Source: Porphyromonas macacae DSM 20710 = JCM 13914 (GTDB taxonomy: Bacteria > Bacteroidota > Bacteroidia > Bacteroidales > Porphyromonadaceae). Taken from it: 64,000 nucleotides of DNA. The translations under genes and the position numbers were made by a program. The notes beneath the pieces were generated by a model that was given only the letters and a program-made list of their open reading frames with translations, was not told the DNA's origin and did not search any database. Position 1 is the first letter of the stretch; each line of letters starts with the position of its first letter. The DNA lies in NCBI RefSeq assembly GCF_000379945.1, contig NZ_KB904126.1, forward strand, positions 1 to 64,000, given 5' to 3'. Of the stretch, positions 1 through 7,539 are shown in pieces.

Positions 1-159
1 GGCGTAAAGCATGACAACCAGATGGGTCCAGGCATCGAAACGCTTGATGTACCTTTCTCCTGTGTGTGTTCGGCTATGTTGGAGGACTTGAGACTTGTCT
101 AAGAGGTGGAGCAGCTGACTATAGATGGGCTGTCCGAAGAAATGCTTACTTTTACTCAT
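1..159 (-). CDS. IS4-family transposase, N-terminal part (cut by window edge)
   Basis: The minus strand from the ATG at 159 reads 53 codons without a stop to the window edge, starting MSKSKHFFGQPIY and containing GERYIKRFDAWTHLVVMLYA. This is the typical N-terminus of Bacteroidetes IS4-family transposases (the DUF4372 region that precedes the DDE domain). The catalytic DDE domain lies outside the window, so activity cannot be judged. The element end must lie between this start and the neighbouring lipoprotein gene that stops at 310. I am sure of the family and unsure of the named IS. Confidence 0.85.
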   Translation of the reverse strand, partial: MSKSKHFFGQPIYSQLLHLLDKSQVLQHSRTHTGERYIKRFDAWTHLVVMLYA

Positions 160-201
160 CGTTACCTTGCATTGGTTTGGCGACAACAAAGTAACGAAAA
201 G

Positions 202-233
202 AGGGCTGACTTCCTGATACAGGAGCCAGCCCT
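202..233. other. Hairpin between IS start and lipoprotein gene
   Basis: An imperfect palindrome with arms AGGGCTG and CAGCCCT and an inner stem TCCTG/CAGGA lies just upstream of the transposase start and downstream of the lipoprotein gene. It could be the terminal structure of the IS, which blocks read-through into the transposase, or a terminator. It has no long T-run, which favours an IS-related role. Confidence 0.5.
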
Positions 234-309
234 TAATTTATTACTTCAAAAATTTTTATCGGACACCAATAATTGCGTAATGAGATTTAATTCTGTGAGA
301 GGAGCGATT

Positions 310-1476
310 TTACCAGGATTTTCCTCTGATTTGCAGCAAAAGACTGTCGCATTGTTTTTGAAGTTTCTGTTGTACAACGGGATCTTTCTGGATACGCACG
401 GCTTCTTTCATATCATCGAAGAAAGCAGTATATCCCGAATGATTCATATACCGTGCAGCCGCTAACTGTACGGATGGATTTTGCTCATACAGCATTCCCC
501 GTACCCAGTTTTTGCCATCCCAGGAACAAACGGAAAAAAGGTATTCTATGGCTTCGATCTTTTCTTTCGAAGTAGCTTCTTTTTGCAATAACATAAAAAT
601 TTCTTTTTCCCTCACCGCCACATCTTCGGTGCACAGTATTTCCTTGTTGAATTTATCGGGATCGACGCTGACATCGTTATATGCAATCAGTTCTGCCCCC
701 ATGGCAGCACGCAACAGGCGTGGAACCATCCACTGCATGCCTGGAGTGGCTTCGGGGTGTCCTACGGAGCCGATTACATGGCCTTTACCGTATCGGGTAT
801 GTGTAAAAAACGGCTTGTTGCCGGTTATATTTGCAGGAGCATTTCCCTCGATGTGTACATCGCTCATCATCGTACCCAGAATATTATACCGGGGAGCATC
901 TGCTTCATCGGCGTTTACGAGTGCAGGCCCCTCGTAATACATCAGATAGAGCGTATCCCGGTCGGCCACTTCGGGGAATGTTTTCTTGCCTTCGGGCGTA
1001 AGCGTTACCTTACAGATACCATGCCCCCGATTATCGTGTTCGATGTCGATGGCTTTTGCTCCGATCATATTCATGCAGGCATATTCGGGGGTATTGCTAA
1101 GCATATACGCTCCGGCACATATCCCGAAAACCGTTCCACCCTCCTTGACCCATTTTTTAAGGGTTTCCCTGTTGGATTCTCCCATATCCATATACTGTCT
1201 GCTACCACTTCCTCCGGGAATAATAAATGCATCCAACCCTTGCAAAGAGCCTCTGGAGATATCGTCCGGTGTTATATAAGTAACCTCCATACCCGGATCT
1301 ATCAGACACGCGGCATAAGCCTCCCTTATACAAACCGCAGCACCTCCGTATCCCTTGAAAACACCCACTTTGATAGAGTTGCTTTCATTCGGAACAAGCT
1401 CTTTTCGCCGGTTGGTACAACCACAAAGGATTACGGAAAACAGCAATAACATCAAAATCGTTAATCTTCTACCCAT
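310..1476 (-). CDS. BPL_N-domain (class I glutamine amidotransferase-like) lipoprotein
   Basis: A 388-residue lipoprotein. A hydrophobic leader ends in the lipobox-like LCGC with Cys20. Residues about 35-265 form a class I amidotransferase-like fold of the BPL_N type, with the nucleophile elbow FGICAGAYM (Cys120) and an oxyanion-type glycine motif IIPGGSGSRQY. The C-terminal 120 residues look helical and repeat-like. In other proteins this domain precedes biotin-protein ligase, but here there is no ligase domain, so the substrate is unknown. It lies 41 bp downstream of a substrate-binding lipoprotein on the same strand, so the two are probably co-transcribed and act at the cell envelope. The domain call is firm; the function is not. 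Confidence 0.75.
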   Translation of the reverse strand: MGRRLTILMLLLFSVILCGCTNRRKELVPNESNSIKVGVFKGYGGAAVCIREAYAACLIDPGMEVTYITPDDISRGSLQGLDAFIIPGGSGSRQYMDMGESNRETLKKWVKEGGTVFGICAGAYMLSNTPEYACMNMIGAKAIDIEHDNRGHGICKVTLTPEGKKTFPEVADRDTLYLMYYEGPALVNADEADAPRYNILGTMMSDVHIEGNAPANITGNKPFFTHTRYGKGHVIGSVGHPEATPGMQWMVPRLLRAAMGAELIAYNDVSVDPDKFNKEILCTEDVAVREKEIFMLLQKEATSKEKIEAIEYLFSVCSWDGKNWVRGMLYEQNPSVQLAAARYMNHSGYTAFFDDMKEAVRIQKDPVVQQKLQKQCDSLLLQIRGKSW

Positions 1477-1517
1477 ACGCTTTTATTGTTAAATGTTAGA
1501 ACATGTATCTCATTGTG

Positions 1518-2705
1518 TCAATGCTCGATTTTACGCCAGTAAGTAATCTCATAGCCGGGCAGAGTTTCGGGATAAATAGCCTTTCTGAAATCTTTGAGCA
1601 ATAAATCCGGCCTGTATATGCCACTCTCCCAAAAGTCGTTGCCGCCCTCCTTGCTGGAACGCTTGTCATTCATATAGATATTACCCGTTTCAAAAGCTTT
1701 GAAATAAGCGTATTTAGGGTTTGTGCGCTTCAAATCGTCCAGATTTTTAACACCGGTAATCCCCCACATAAACCATACATCATCATTACGGTGTATATGC
1801 AAAACCTGCTCTGTGCTTAGCGGTGTCTTTTTATCGACGTATCGAGGAGCATTGTAAACCGCTCCCACCTGGCGAAGAGCATTTGCCGCATAACTGTTGC
1901 TCGATGGCAGATACCAGGCACCTTGAAATTCCTGTCCGTGCAAAACCGTCTTTTTCGTCTCCGGTGCGGGCATTTGTGCCGTCATCATGTAGTCGGCCTC
2001 TATTCCATTGAAAATACTGTCAGCCCGTGCGGCGCATCCCATGAGTTCTCCAAACAGTTTCAGCCACTCGGCACGTCCGAGAAGCGTTTCCTCTTGCCAT
2101 TCATTAACCAGCACCATGCTGATGCCGCTTTCTTTCAACCCTCCCCGACGGCTCCTGAAATCATATTGGGAATGTAAAATAAGATCGGGATGCCGGGCTA
2201 TGATAAGCTCGTTGTTTACCTCCATTCCCTGCCCCACATTTTGTATTTGTCCCTCAGATACGTGCTTCCTTATTTCGGGGCCGCAATATTTCTCTACGTC
2301 GATACCTCCCACGATGCGGTGTGCGTAACCTAAAATATCCAATCCGCCTACATACGTGGCCGACAGGCAAACTATGCGATTCAATGGCAACTGTATGAAT
2401 ATGCTTTCCGGATGTGCCTGTTCTTGCATATTCGACGGTAACGGACTTTCGCCTAAAATATATCTTGCCAAAGTATCCTTAGGGTTGACCGGATTCGTAA
2501 TAATAACCGACTTATACCCTTTTTGCCACACTGATATTCGAAGTCCTTTGGCATGTTTGATCTGCGTAGCGAAGTTAAGACTCCCGGACAAAGAGTCTGC
2601 ACCGGATATTTTGCCCGGCTTCGAGTGTTGTTGCCGGCATCCGGTGAAGGTAAGGAGCAGAATAAAGATTAAACCCTGAATATAAATGGTAGAATTGTGT
2701 TTCAT
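1518..2705 (-). CDS. BtuF/FepB-like substrate-binding lipoprotein
   Basis: A 395-residue lipoprotein with a leader and lipobox (FTGC, Cys23). The body matches the periplasmic-binding-protein fold used for iron-siderophore, haem or cobalamin uptake (Peripla_BP_2): RIVCLSATYVGGLDILG, then a HPDLILHSQ strand-turn and a C-terminal lobe with WFMWGITG and YRPDLLLKDF. It binds an iron chelate or corrinoid by family analogy. No ABC permease or ATPase is adjacent, so the cognate transporter must lie elsewhere. It is first in a two-gene unit with the BPL_N lipoprotein, with a TATCTTTG promoter element 23 bp upstream of its start. The ligand cannot be deduced from sequence. Confidence 0.75.
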   Translation of the reverse strand: MKHNSTIYIQGLIFILLLTFTGCRQQHSKPGKISGADSLSGSLNFATQIKHAKGLRISVWQKGYKSVIITNPVNPKDTLARYILGESPLPSNMQEQAHPESIFIQLPLNRIVCLSATYVGGLDILGYAHRIVGGIDVEKYCGPEIRKHVSEGQIQNVGQGMEVNNELIIARHPDLILHSQYDFRSRRGGLKESGISMVLVNEWQEETLLGRAEWLKLFGELMGCAARADSIFNGIEADYMMTAQMPAPETKKTVLHGQEFQGAWYLPSSNSYAANALRQVGAVYNAPRYVDKKTPLSTEQVLHIHRNDDVWFMWGITGVKNLDDLKRTNPKYAYFKAFETGNIYMNDKRSSKEGGNDFWESGIYRPDLLLKDFRKAIYPETLPGYEITYWRKIEH

Positions 2706-2727
2706 TATGGATGGCGATTTATCTTTT

Positions 2728-2735
2728 CAAAGATA
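2728..2735 (-). promoter_or_regulatory. Bacteroidetes -7 promoter element (TATCTTTG)
   Basis: The minus strand reads TATCTTTG, an exact TAnnTTTG -7 box, 23 bp upstream of the substrate-binding lipoprotein start. It also lies in the divergent interval with the threonine aldolase gene. Confidence 0.6.
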
Positions 2736-2871
2736 GCGAAATGCTCTGAGAATAAGGCTGATATAAGAGCTTTTATACAAAAATGGAGACAGAAAATGAA
2801 AGAACAGGCCTGTCGAGTTATGTTTAATTTTGTCTAATTGCTAACTTTCGGCAATAAAATCAATCATAAAT

Positions 2872-3912
2872 ATGATGTCTGAAAAAGAAAAAGGATTCGG
2901 CAGCGATAACTTCTCGGGTATTTTGCCGGAGGTATTGCAGGCGATAGTCGAAGCCAACACGAACCATGTGCACTCATACGGAGACGACAAATATACAGAG
3001 CTCGCCACGACAAAAATTCGCGAAATCTTCGGTTGTTCTTGTCCGGTTTTCTTCGTCTTCAACGGTACCGGGGCTAACACACTCTCCTTATCTCTGGCTG
3101 CCAACAGTTATCACGCCGTAGTTTGTGCCGATACTGCCCATATCGCTGTAGATGAATGCGGAGCTATCGAACGCCATGTGGGTTGCAGACTCTTTACCAT
3201 AAACACACCGGAAGGCAAGTTGACACCCCGAATGATCAGCCGTGTGGTCTTTGAAAATCAAGGGGATCAACATCGCTCGCAGCCGAGAGTTATTTCTATC
3301 AGCCAGTGTACCGAACTGGGAACAGTCTACAAACCTGATGAAATAAGCGCATTAGCCGATTTCGCCCACCAAAACAATATGTATCTGCATGTAGACGGAG
3401 CACGGTTGGCAAATGCTCTTGCATACTCAGGCTGTTCGGCCAAAGAAATGATAACCGATACAGGCGTGGATGTGCTGAGTTTCGGAGGAACAAAAAACGG
3501 CATGATGATAGGAGAAGCGGTTGTGGTGCTTAATCCCGAACTGTCCGTCGACGGTTGCTATATACGTAAACAATTGACGCAGTTGGGTTCGAAGATGCGC
3601 TTTATCAGTGCACAGTTCAACGCAATACTGGAGGACGGTTTATGGCTGAAATCGGCAAGTCACGCCAACAGTATGGCACAGAAATTATTGCAGGGCATTC
3701 GAAGTATAAAAGGAATGGAACCGGTCTACCCCGTTCAGGCAAATGCCGTTTTTATGAGTTTGCCTGCAGAGGTCATTCCGAAACTGCAAGAGCAATGTTT
3801 CTTCTATATATGGCAGCAGGATAAAAATATAGTGCGTTGGGTTTGCTCATTCGATACCACCGAACAGGAAGTGGAAAATTTCATCGCCATGCTAAAGAAA
3901 ACTCTGGCATAA
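2872..3912 (+). CDS. ltaE: Low-specificity L-threonine aldolase
   Basis: A 346-residue PLP-dependent fold-type I enzyme (beta-eliminating lyase family) that cleaves L-threonine or allo-threonine to glycine and acetaldehyde. The start of the fold (GFGSDNFSGILPEVL), the cofactor-contacting HVDGARLANA segment and the Schiff-base lysine in SFGGTKNGMMIGEAV (Lys208) are all present. Length fits the family (about 340). Two adjacent ATGs at 2872 and 2875 both fit as starts. It is transcribed divergently from the binding-lipoprotein operon and converges on nth. Cytoplasmic; role in glycine and threonine metabolism. Confidence 0.92.
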   Translation: MMSEKEKGFGSDNFSGILPEVLQAIVEANTNHVHSYGDDKYTELATTKIREIFGCSCPVFFVFNGTGANTLSLSLAANSYHAVVCADTAHIAVDECGAIERHVGCRLFTINTPEGKLTPRMISRVVFENQGDQHRSQPRVISISQCTELGTVYKPDEISALADFAHQNNMYLHVDGARLANALAYSGCSAKEMITDTGVDVLSFGGTKNGMMIGEAVVVLNPELSVDGCYIRKQLTQLGSKMRFISAQFNAILEDGLWLKSASHANSMAQKLLQGIRSIKGMEPVYPVQANAVFMSLPAEVIPKLQEQCFFYIWQQDKNIVRWVCSFDTTEQEVENFIAMLKKTLA

Positions 3913-3993
3913 TCCGGGCGAATTGAAAAGTAAGAAGCGACATTACCGTAAATCTCTTCTTATGGATTTACCTCTATAAAAAACCACAAACAC

Positions 3994-4665
3994 CTACTTC
4001 GGCATCTGTGGTTCTTTCTTATTCTTTTTCTGCTCTGCCTGAAAATACTTGCAATAGATCTGAATGCCGCATTCTTCACATTTCGGTTTTCGTGCGATAC
4101 AAACGTATCTTCCGTGCAGAATGAGCCAGTGGTGTGCTGTGGACAGCAAGTGGTTCGGAAAATTCTTGACCAGCTCCTTTTCGGTTTCAAGAGGAGTTTT
4201 CGAATTGTTTGTCAGTCCTATACGATTTGAAACTCTGAAAACATGTGTATCGACAGCCATAGCCTGTTGTTCGAAAGCCACGGACATCACCACATTAGCC
4301 GTCTTTCTCCCCACCCCCGGCAACGAAGTCAGCTCTGCCATGGTTCGAGGTACTTCACCATGAAACTTTTCAACAAGCATACCCGCCATCTCCGCCAGAT
4401 GCTTTGCTTTACTGTTGGGATAACTGACACTTTTTATATAGGGAAGTATCTCCTCAAAAGAAGCCGAAGCCATAGTACGGGCATCGGGATAACGTGCCAA
4501 AAGTGCCGGCGTGACCATATTGACCCTTTTATCCGTACATTGTGCCGAAAGCATCACGGCAACCAACAGTTCGAAAGGGGTTTTATAGGTCAGTTCCGTT
4601 TCTGCAGAAGGCATCGTTCGACTAAAATAGTCTACGACGCCCCGATAACGTTCCGTTTTAGTCAT
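3994..4665 (-). CDS. nth: Endonuclease III
   Basis: A 223-residue DNA glycosylase/AP lyase that removes oxidised pyrimidines in base-excision repair. The helix-hairpin-helix LPGVGRKTANVV contains catalytic Lys121, the catalytic aspartate lies in AVDTHVFRVSNRIGL (Asp139), and the 4Fe-4S cluster motif is complete: Cys189-X6-Cys196-X2-Cys199-X5-Cys205. The C-terminus continues with a short lysine-rich tail. The gene begins 9 bp after the pheS stop, so both are likely in one transcript, although the proteins are functionally unrelated. Confidence 0.97.
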   Translation of the reverse strand: MTKTERYRGVVDYFSRTMPSAETELTYKTPFELLVAVMLSAQCTDKRVNMVTPALLARYPDARTMASASFEEILPYIKSVSYPNSKAKHLAEMAGMLVEKFHGEVPRTMAELTSLPGVGRKTANVVMSVAFEQQAMAVDTHVFRVSNRIGLTNNSKTPLETEKELVKNFPNHLLSTAHHWLILHGRYVCIARKPKCEECGIQIYCKYFQAEQKKNKKEPQMPK

Positions 4666-4674
4666 ATACCATTG

Positions 4675-5700
4675 TTAATGGGTGCCTTTGAACTGCTCTA
4701 AGAAACGAAGATCGTTTTCCGAGAACAAACGCAAGTCTTTAACTCTGTACTTCAGATTGGTAATCCGTTCGATACCCATACCTAAGGCATAACCGCTGTA
4801 AATACTGCTGTCGATACCGCAATTTTCCAAAACATTGGGATCGACCATACCGCAACCTAAAATCTCCACCCATCCGGTATGTTTGCAGAAATTACAACCT
4901 TTACCGCCACAAATATTACAGGATATATCCATTTCTGCCGAAGGTTCGGTGAAAGGGAAGTAACTGGGGCGCAAACGTATCTTGGTATCGGGGCCGAACA
5001 TTTCCTGCGCAAAAAACAGCAGCACCTGCTCCAAATCGGCGAAAGAAACATCTTTGTCCACATAAAGGGCTTCCACCTGATGAAAAAAACAGTGTGCACG
5101 ATAAGAAATAGCCTCGTTGCGATAAGTCCTTCCCGGGCAGATTACCCTTATGGGCGGCTGAGTGGTTTCCATTACACGGCTTTGCACGCTGCTCGTATGG
5201 GTTCGGAGAACAATATCCGGCCTGTGTGCAATAAAGAAAGTGTCTTGCATATCGCGAGCCGGATGGTCTTCTGCAAAATTCATGGCCGAAAACACATGCC
5301 AGTCATCCTCGATTTCAGGTCCCTCGGCAATACTGAATCCCATACGGCTGAAAATATTGCAGATCTCTTCTTTCACCAAAGTCAGAGGATGGCGTGTACC
5401 CAACGGCGTGGGATATGCCGTACGGCTCCAGTCGATATTGTTTTCTTTGGTAACTGCAGACTTTTCAATGAGTTCTTTCAGGTTTTTTATCTTCTCCGAA
5501 ACGGTTGTTTTCAAAATATTCAGCCGTTGCCCGATTTCTTTCTTTTGTTCGTTGGGCACATTCTTAAATTCGTCGAAGAGTTGAGAAATAGAGCCTTTTT
5601 TGCTTAAATATTTGATGCGAAGAGCTTCCACCTCTTCGGCTTTCTGAGCTTTGACCTCTTTTATCTCGTTAAGTATCTTTTCAATCTTTTCTTGTATCAT
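4675..5700 (-). CDS. pheS: Phenylalanyl-tRNA synthetase alpha subunit
   Basis: A class II aminoacyl-tRNA synthetase alpha subunit, 341 residues from the ATG at 5700. An upstream in-frame ATG at 5745 would add 15 residues (MLLTNNY...) that do not resemble the family, so I chose MIQEKIEKIL. An N-terminal coiled coil (about 1-90) is followed by the catalytic domain with GTRHPLTLV, EGPEIEDDWHVF, and HQVEALYVDKDVSFADL. A zinc-like cluster CNICGGKGCNFC precedes the motif 3 region (GYALGMGIERI). The alpha2-beta2 enzyme charges tRNA-Phe; pheT is not in this window. Probably co-transcribed with nth. Confidence 0.96.
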   Translation of the reverse strand: MIQEKIEKILNEIKEVKAQKAEEVEALRIKYLSKKGSISQLFDEFKNVPNEQKKEIGQRLNILKTTVSEKIKNLKELIEKSAVTKENNIDWSRTAYPTPLGTRHPLTLVKEEICNIFSRMGFSIAEGPEIEDDWHVFSAMNFAEDHPARDMQDTFFIAHRPDIVLRTHTSSVQSRVMETTQPPIRVICPGRTYRNEAISYRAHCFFHQVEALYVDKDVSFADLEQVLLFFAQEMFGPDTKIRLRPSYFPFTEPSAEMDISCNICGGKGCNFCKHTGWVEILGCGMVDPNVLENCGIDSSIYSGYALGMGIERITNLKYRVKDLRLFSENDLRFLEQFKGTH

Positions 5701-5743
5701 AGTAAAAAGTCCGTAAGAACCCATGTAATTGTTAGTTAATAAC

Positions 5744-5751
5744 AAAATTAA
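5744..5751 (-). promoter_or_regulatory. -7 promoter element (TAATTTTG) of pheS
   Basis: The minus strand reads TAATTTTG, a TAnnTTTG match, 43 bp upstream of the chosen pheS start. That position argues against the upstream ATG at 5745, because transcription would begin downstream of it. Confidence 0.55.
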
Positions 5752-5771
5752 GGAAAAATGCCGTATTCAAG

Positions 5772-5945
5772 ATGTTTATTAAAAAGATTGGAAGCGATGA
5801 CAGCATAGAAGCAACACGCTGTGAGTTCGAAACCATCCGGCAGTTAAAACCCGAAATAAACGTATTGCACCACCTCATCCATTCAACAACAGAAGATTGT
5901 TTTATATTTTCTCTGCCTGCACATTCCGGTATCACCGGTACGTAA
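5772..5945 (+). CDS. Possible 57-residue small protein
   Basis: An ATG-initiated frame of 57 codons (MFIKKIGSDDSIEATRC... to ...HSGITGT) lies divergent to pheS. Composition is protein-like, with balanced charges and few rare residues, and a purine-rich AAGGAAAAA stretch lies about 11 bp upstream. The opposite strand also holds a 77-codon frame across the same bases, but with a less protein-like sequence. I recognise no family. It may also be a remnant of a longer gene. Confidence 0.3.
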   Translation: MFIKKIGSDDSIEATRCEFETIRQLKPEINVLHHLIHSTTEDCFIFSLPAHSGITGT

Positions 5946-6192
5946 TCATTGTTGTTCGATTCCATAATACTTTGCTATTGAGTGAGTAATTCATCATCTA
6001 CCCGCAAAAATATAAGTGAAAAACAGGCACAAAAGACTTAGGATGAAGCAGGAAATCAAAGGAGTAAGCAGGAACGAAAAAACGCAGAAATATCTCAAAA
6101 AGATTGTCTATCTCAATTTTCATTTATAACCTTGCAGAAAGAAAATCAGTAAGCAGTTTATGGAAGGTTATAAGGCTGCAAGAAAGTAGATT

Positions 6193-6606
6193 GTGGAGTG
6201 GTGTAATTTTAGTATCATAAAAAGACAATTTAAGGCGAATACTAAACGCTCAGAACTGATTATAATTGTCCTGTTACTTGTCATTCATGTTTCATTAGTT
6301 TGGCTGTATCGCCCGTACGTTTATGCCAATTGCGATGAAAAGGTCGGATTTGCTTTTTCTGTGGTGAATAACTATCCGAGTTTCTCTGCTGTGCTTCTCG
6401 AATATTTAGTATTCAAAATCTATTATTTAAGGAAATCCAAGACTCTTAATGTTAGGTGGAAGTATATATTGTTGGGAGCTGTGGTGACTGGAAACTATTT
6501 GTATGAAGGCCTTGACATACTGACAGGTCAGGGTGATTGGTACGATATGATTGCTATTACACTTGGGGGAGTATTTCTTTTAACATTTATTCATCTTAAA
6601 GATTAA
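6193..6606 (+). CDS. Hypothetical membrane protein
   Basis: A 137-residue frame starting with GTG (MEWCNFSIIKRQ). Three hydrophobic segments are visible at about 22-39 (ELIIIVLLLVIHVSLVWLY), 90-105 and 118-133 (MIAITLGGVFLLTFIHL), with a cysteine in the first loop (YANCDEK). This suggests a small inner-membrane protein. I do not recognise a family. It is AT-richer than the pheS side and is followed by another small membrane-protein gene, so both may belong to the accessory region that precedes the methyltransferase module. Confidence 0.55.
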   Translation: MEWCNFSIIKRQFKANTKRSELIIIVLLLVIHVSLVWLYRPYVYANCDEKVGFAFSVVNNYPSFSAVLLEYLVFKIYYLRKSKTLNVRWKYILLGAVVTGNYLYEGLDILTGQGDWYDMIAITLGGVFLLTFIHLKD

Positions 6607-6638
6607 ATCAAATACGAAAGAATTAGATAATATCGGAC

Positions 6639-6663
6639 TGACGTGTACTGAAAAAAGTTGACA
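6639..6663 (-). repeat. Interspersed ~25-bp motif, copy 1
   Basis: On the minus strand this reads TGTCAACTTTTTTCAGTACA followed by CGTCA. The same motif occurs at 59859-59883 (one mismatch) and, in part, at 33137-33154. All copies are intergenic. It resembles the terminal repeat of an insertion sequence or a shared regulatory site. Confidence 0.6.
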
Positions 6664-6671
6664 ATAGAGCT

Positions 6672-6890
6672 ATGTCATTGAAAGAAAAAGTTGAGGCTAT
6701 TTCCTCTAAGATTATTTTGTTGGTAATCGCTTGTGGCGTTTGGATTATTGTCCTGCAGAATGCAGGAGTAATACCTACTTCCCAGAAGGTGTATGTGACT
6801 GGAGGAGAAGTTAATGTAAGTGGAAGTGTGGATGTTGATAATACAGTAGACGTTGAAGTCCAGAATACAGTTAATGTCACCGAATGGTAA
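6672..6890 (+). CDS. Small membrane-anchored protein with V-N/D-V repeats
   Basis: A 72-residue protein. Residues about 13-32 (KIILLVIACGVWIIVLQNAG) form one transmembrane helix. The remaining 35 residues alternate hydrophobic valine with polar residues in an N/D-V pattern (GEVNVSGSVDVDNTVDV) and end in NVTEW. The periodicity predicts a short beta-strand or beta-helix-like tail outside the membrane. No family is recognised. It lies 65 bp after the preceding membrane-protein gene and just after repeat copy 1. Confidence 0.5.
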   Translation: MSLKEKVEAISSKIILLVIACGVWIIVLQNAGVIPTSQKVYVTGGEVNVSGSVDVDNTVDVEVQNTVNVTEW

Positions 6891-6942
6891 CACCTCGGAC
6901 TGATAAATACCACCCCCCCCTTTCGTTCAGCTACTTACTTTA

Positions 6943-7263
6943 TCAAGTCCCTAGCTGATAATGATAGGGGCTTTGCCCGGTGTCGAAGTAGAGGATATCC
7001 CGTTTGCTCTCGGGAAAGCAAGCCCGATACTCCACCACTTGCCCACCAGCGAGTGCGGAGGCGACCAAGGCGCTCACATTGAAAGTCTTCTTTACCTTGG
7101 CTTTGCCTGTCGAGACACTGAAATTGCCCTGCGTGCCGATGACGGCATCGTCCACACGCAGCACGATAGGCGGTAGACTAAACTCGTCCGTCACCCGAAT
7201 GAGTGATTGTTGCCAAATGGTTTCGTAGTCTGTTGTATTCATCTGCGTCCCCCTGTTTTGCAA
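6943..7263 (-). pseudogene. Truncated mobile-element AAA ATPase (RepA/AAA_25-like), N-terminal part
   Basis: A 106-codon frame whose sequence (VIGTQGNFSVSTGKAKVKKTF, then GQVVEYRACFPESKRDILYFDTGQS) matches the start of the AAA-type ATPases encoded by Bacteroidetes mobilizable elements. The Walker A loop is GKAKVKKT. The homologues are several hundred residues long; here the frame ends right after FDTGQSPYHYQ, so the Walker B and sensor regions are gone. I take it as a relic of an earlier integrated element. Confidence 0.6.
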
Positions 7264-7271
7264 CCAGCTAA

Positions 7272-7466
7272 CTCGAGGGTGAGGTCTGCGTCCACGACAA
7301 TCTTACGCCTGACTTGGATAATGGTTCGAGGTATAAGACTGTCATCGTGGCAAATCTGTCGCTCACATTCACACAAAAAGAGGTTCGCAGAGCATCACCA
7401 CCTAAACGCCTCACACCTTCTTCTCTCACCCTCAAATCCGAAAAAGAAGTTTTCTGTGTTGAATAG
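7272..7466 (+). pseudogene. Coding-like remnant without a start codon
   Basis: A 64-codon stop-free stretch, bounded by a TAA at 7269, reads LEGEVCVHDNLTPDLDNGSR and then a strand-like segment TVIVANLSLTFTQKEVRR before TAG. It has no plausible start and no recognised family. The composition looks coding. It is best read as the 3-prime end of a gene lost by rearrangement between the ATPase relic and the methyltransferase. Confidence 0.3.
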
Positions 7467-7499
7467 AGAATCCCTTTAGCCCCTCTCCCGATAACTTCA

Positions 7500-7507
7500 T
7501 ATCTTTG
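7500..7507 (+). promoter_or_regulatory. -7 promoter element (TATCTTTG) of the methyltransferase
   Basis: TATCTTTG is an exact TAnnTTTG box 32 bp upstream of the methyltransferase ATG. No comparable box is evident just before the DUF262/HNH gene, so one transcript may serve both. Confidence 0.6.
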
Positions 7508-7539
7508 TAAATAAGTTATACTCAATCAGAACCAGATAT

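Noticed and set aside
6903-6921. Run of eight C near 6912-6920 as a phase-variable tract
   Set aside because: It is between genes and not within a promoter or coding start that I can identify, so no switching effect can be supported.
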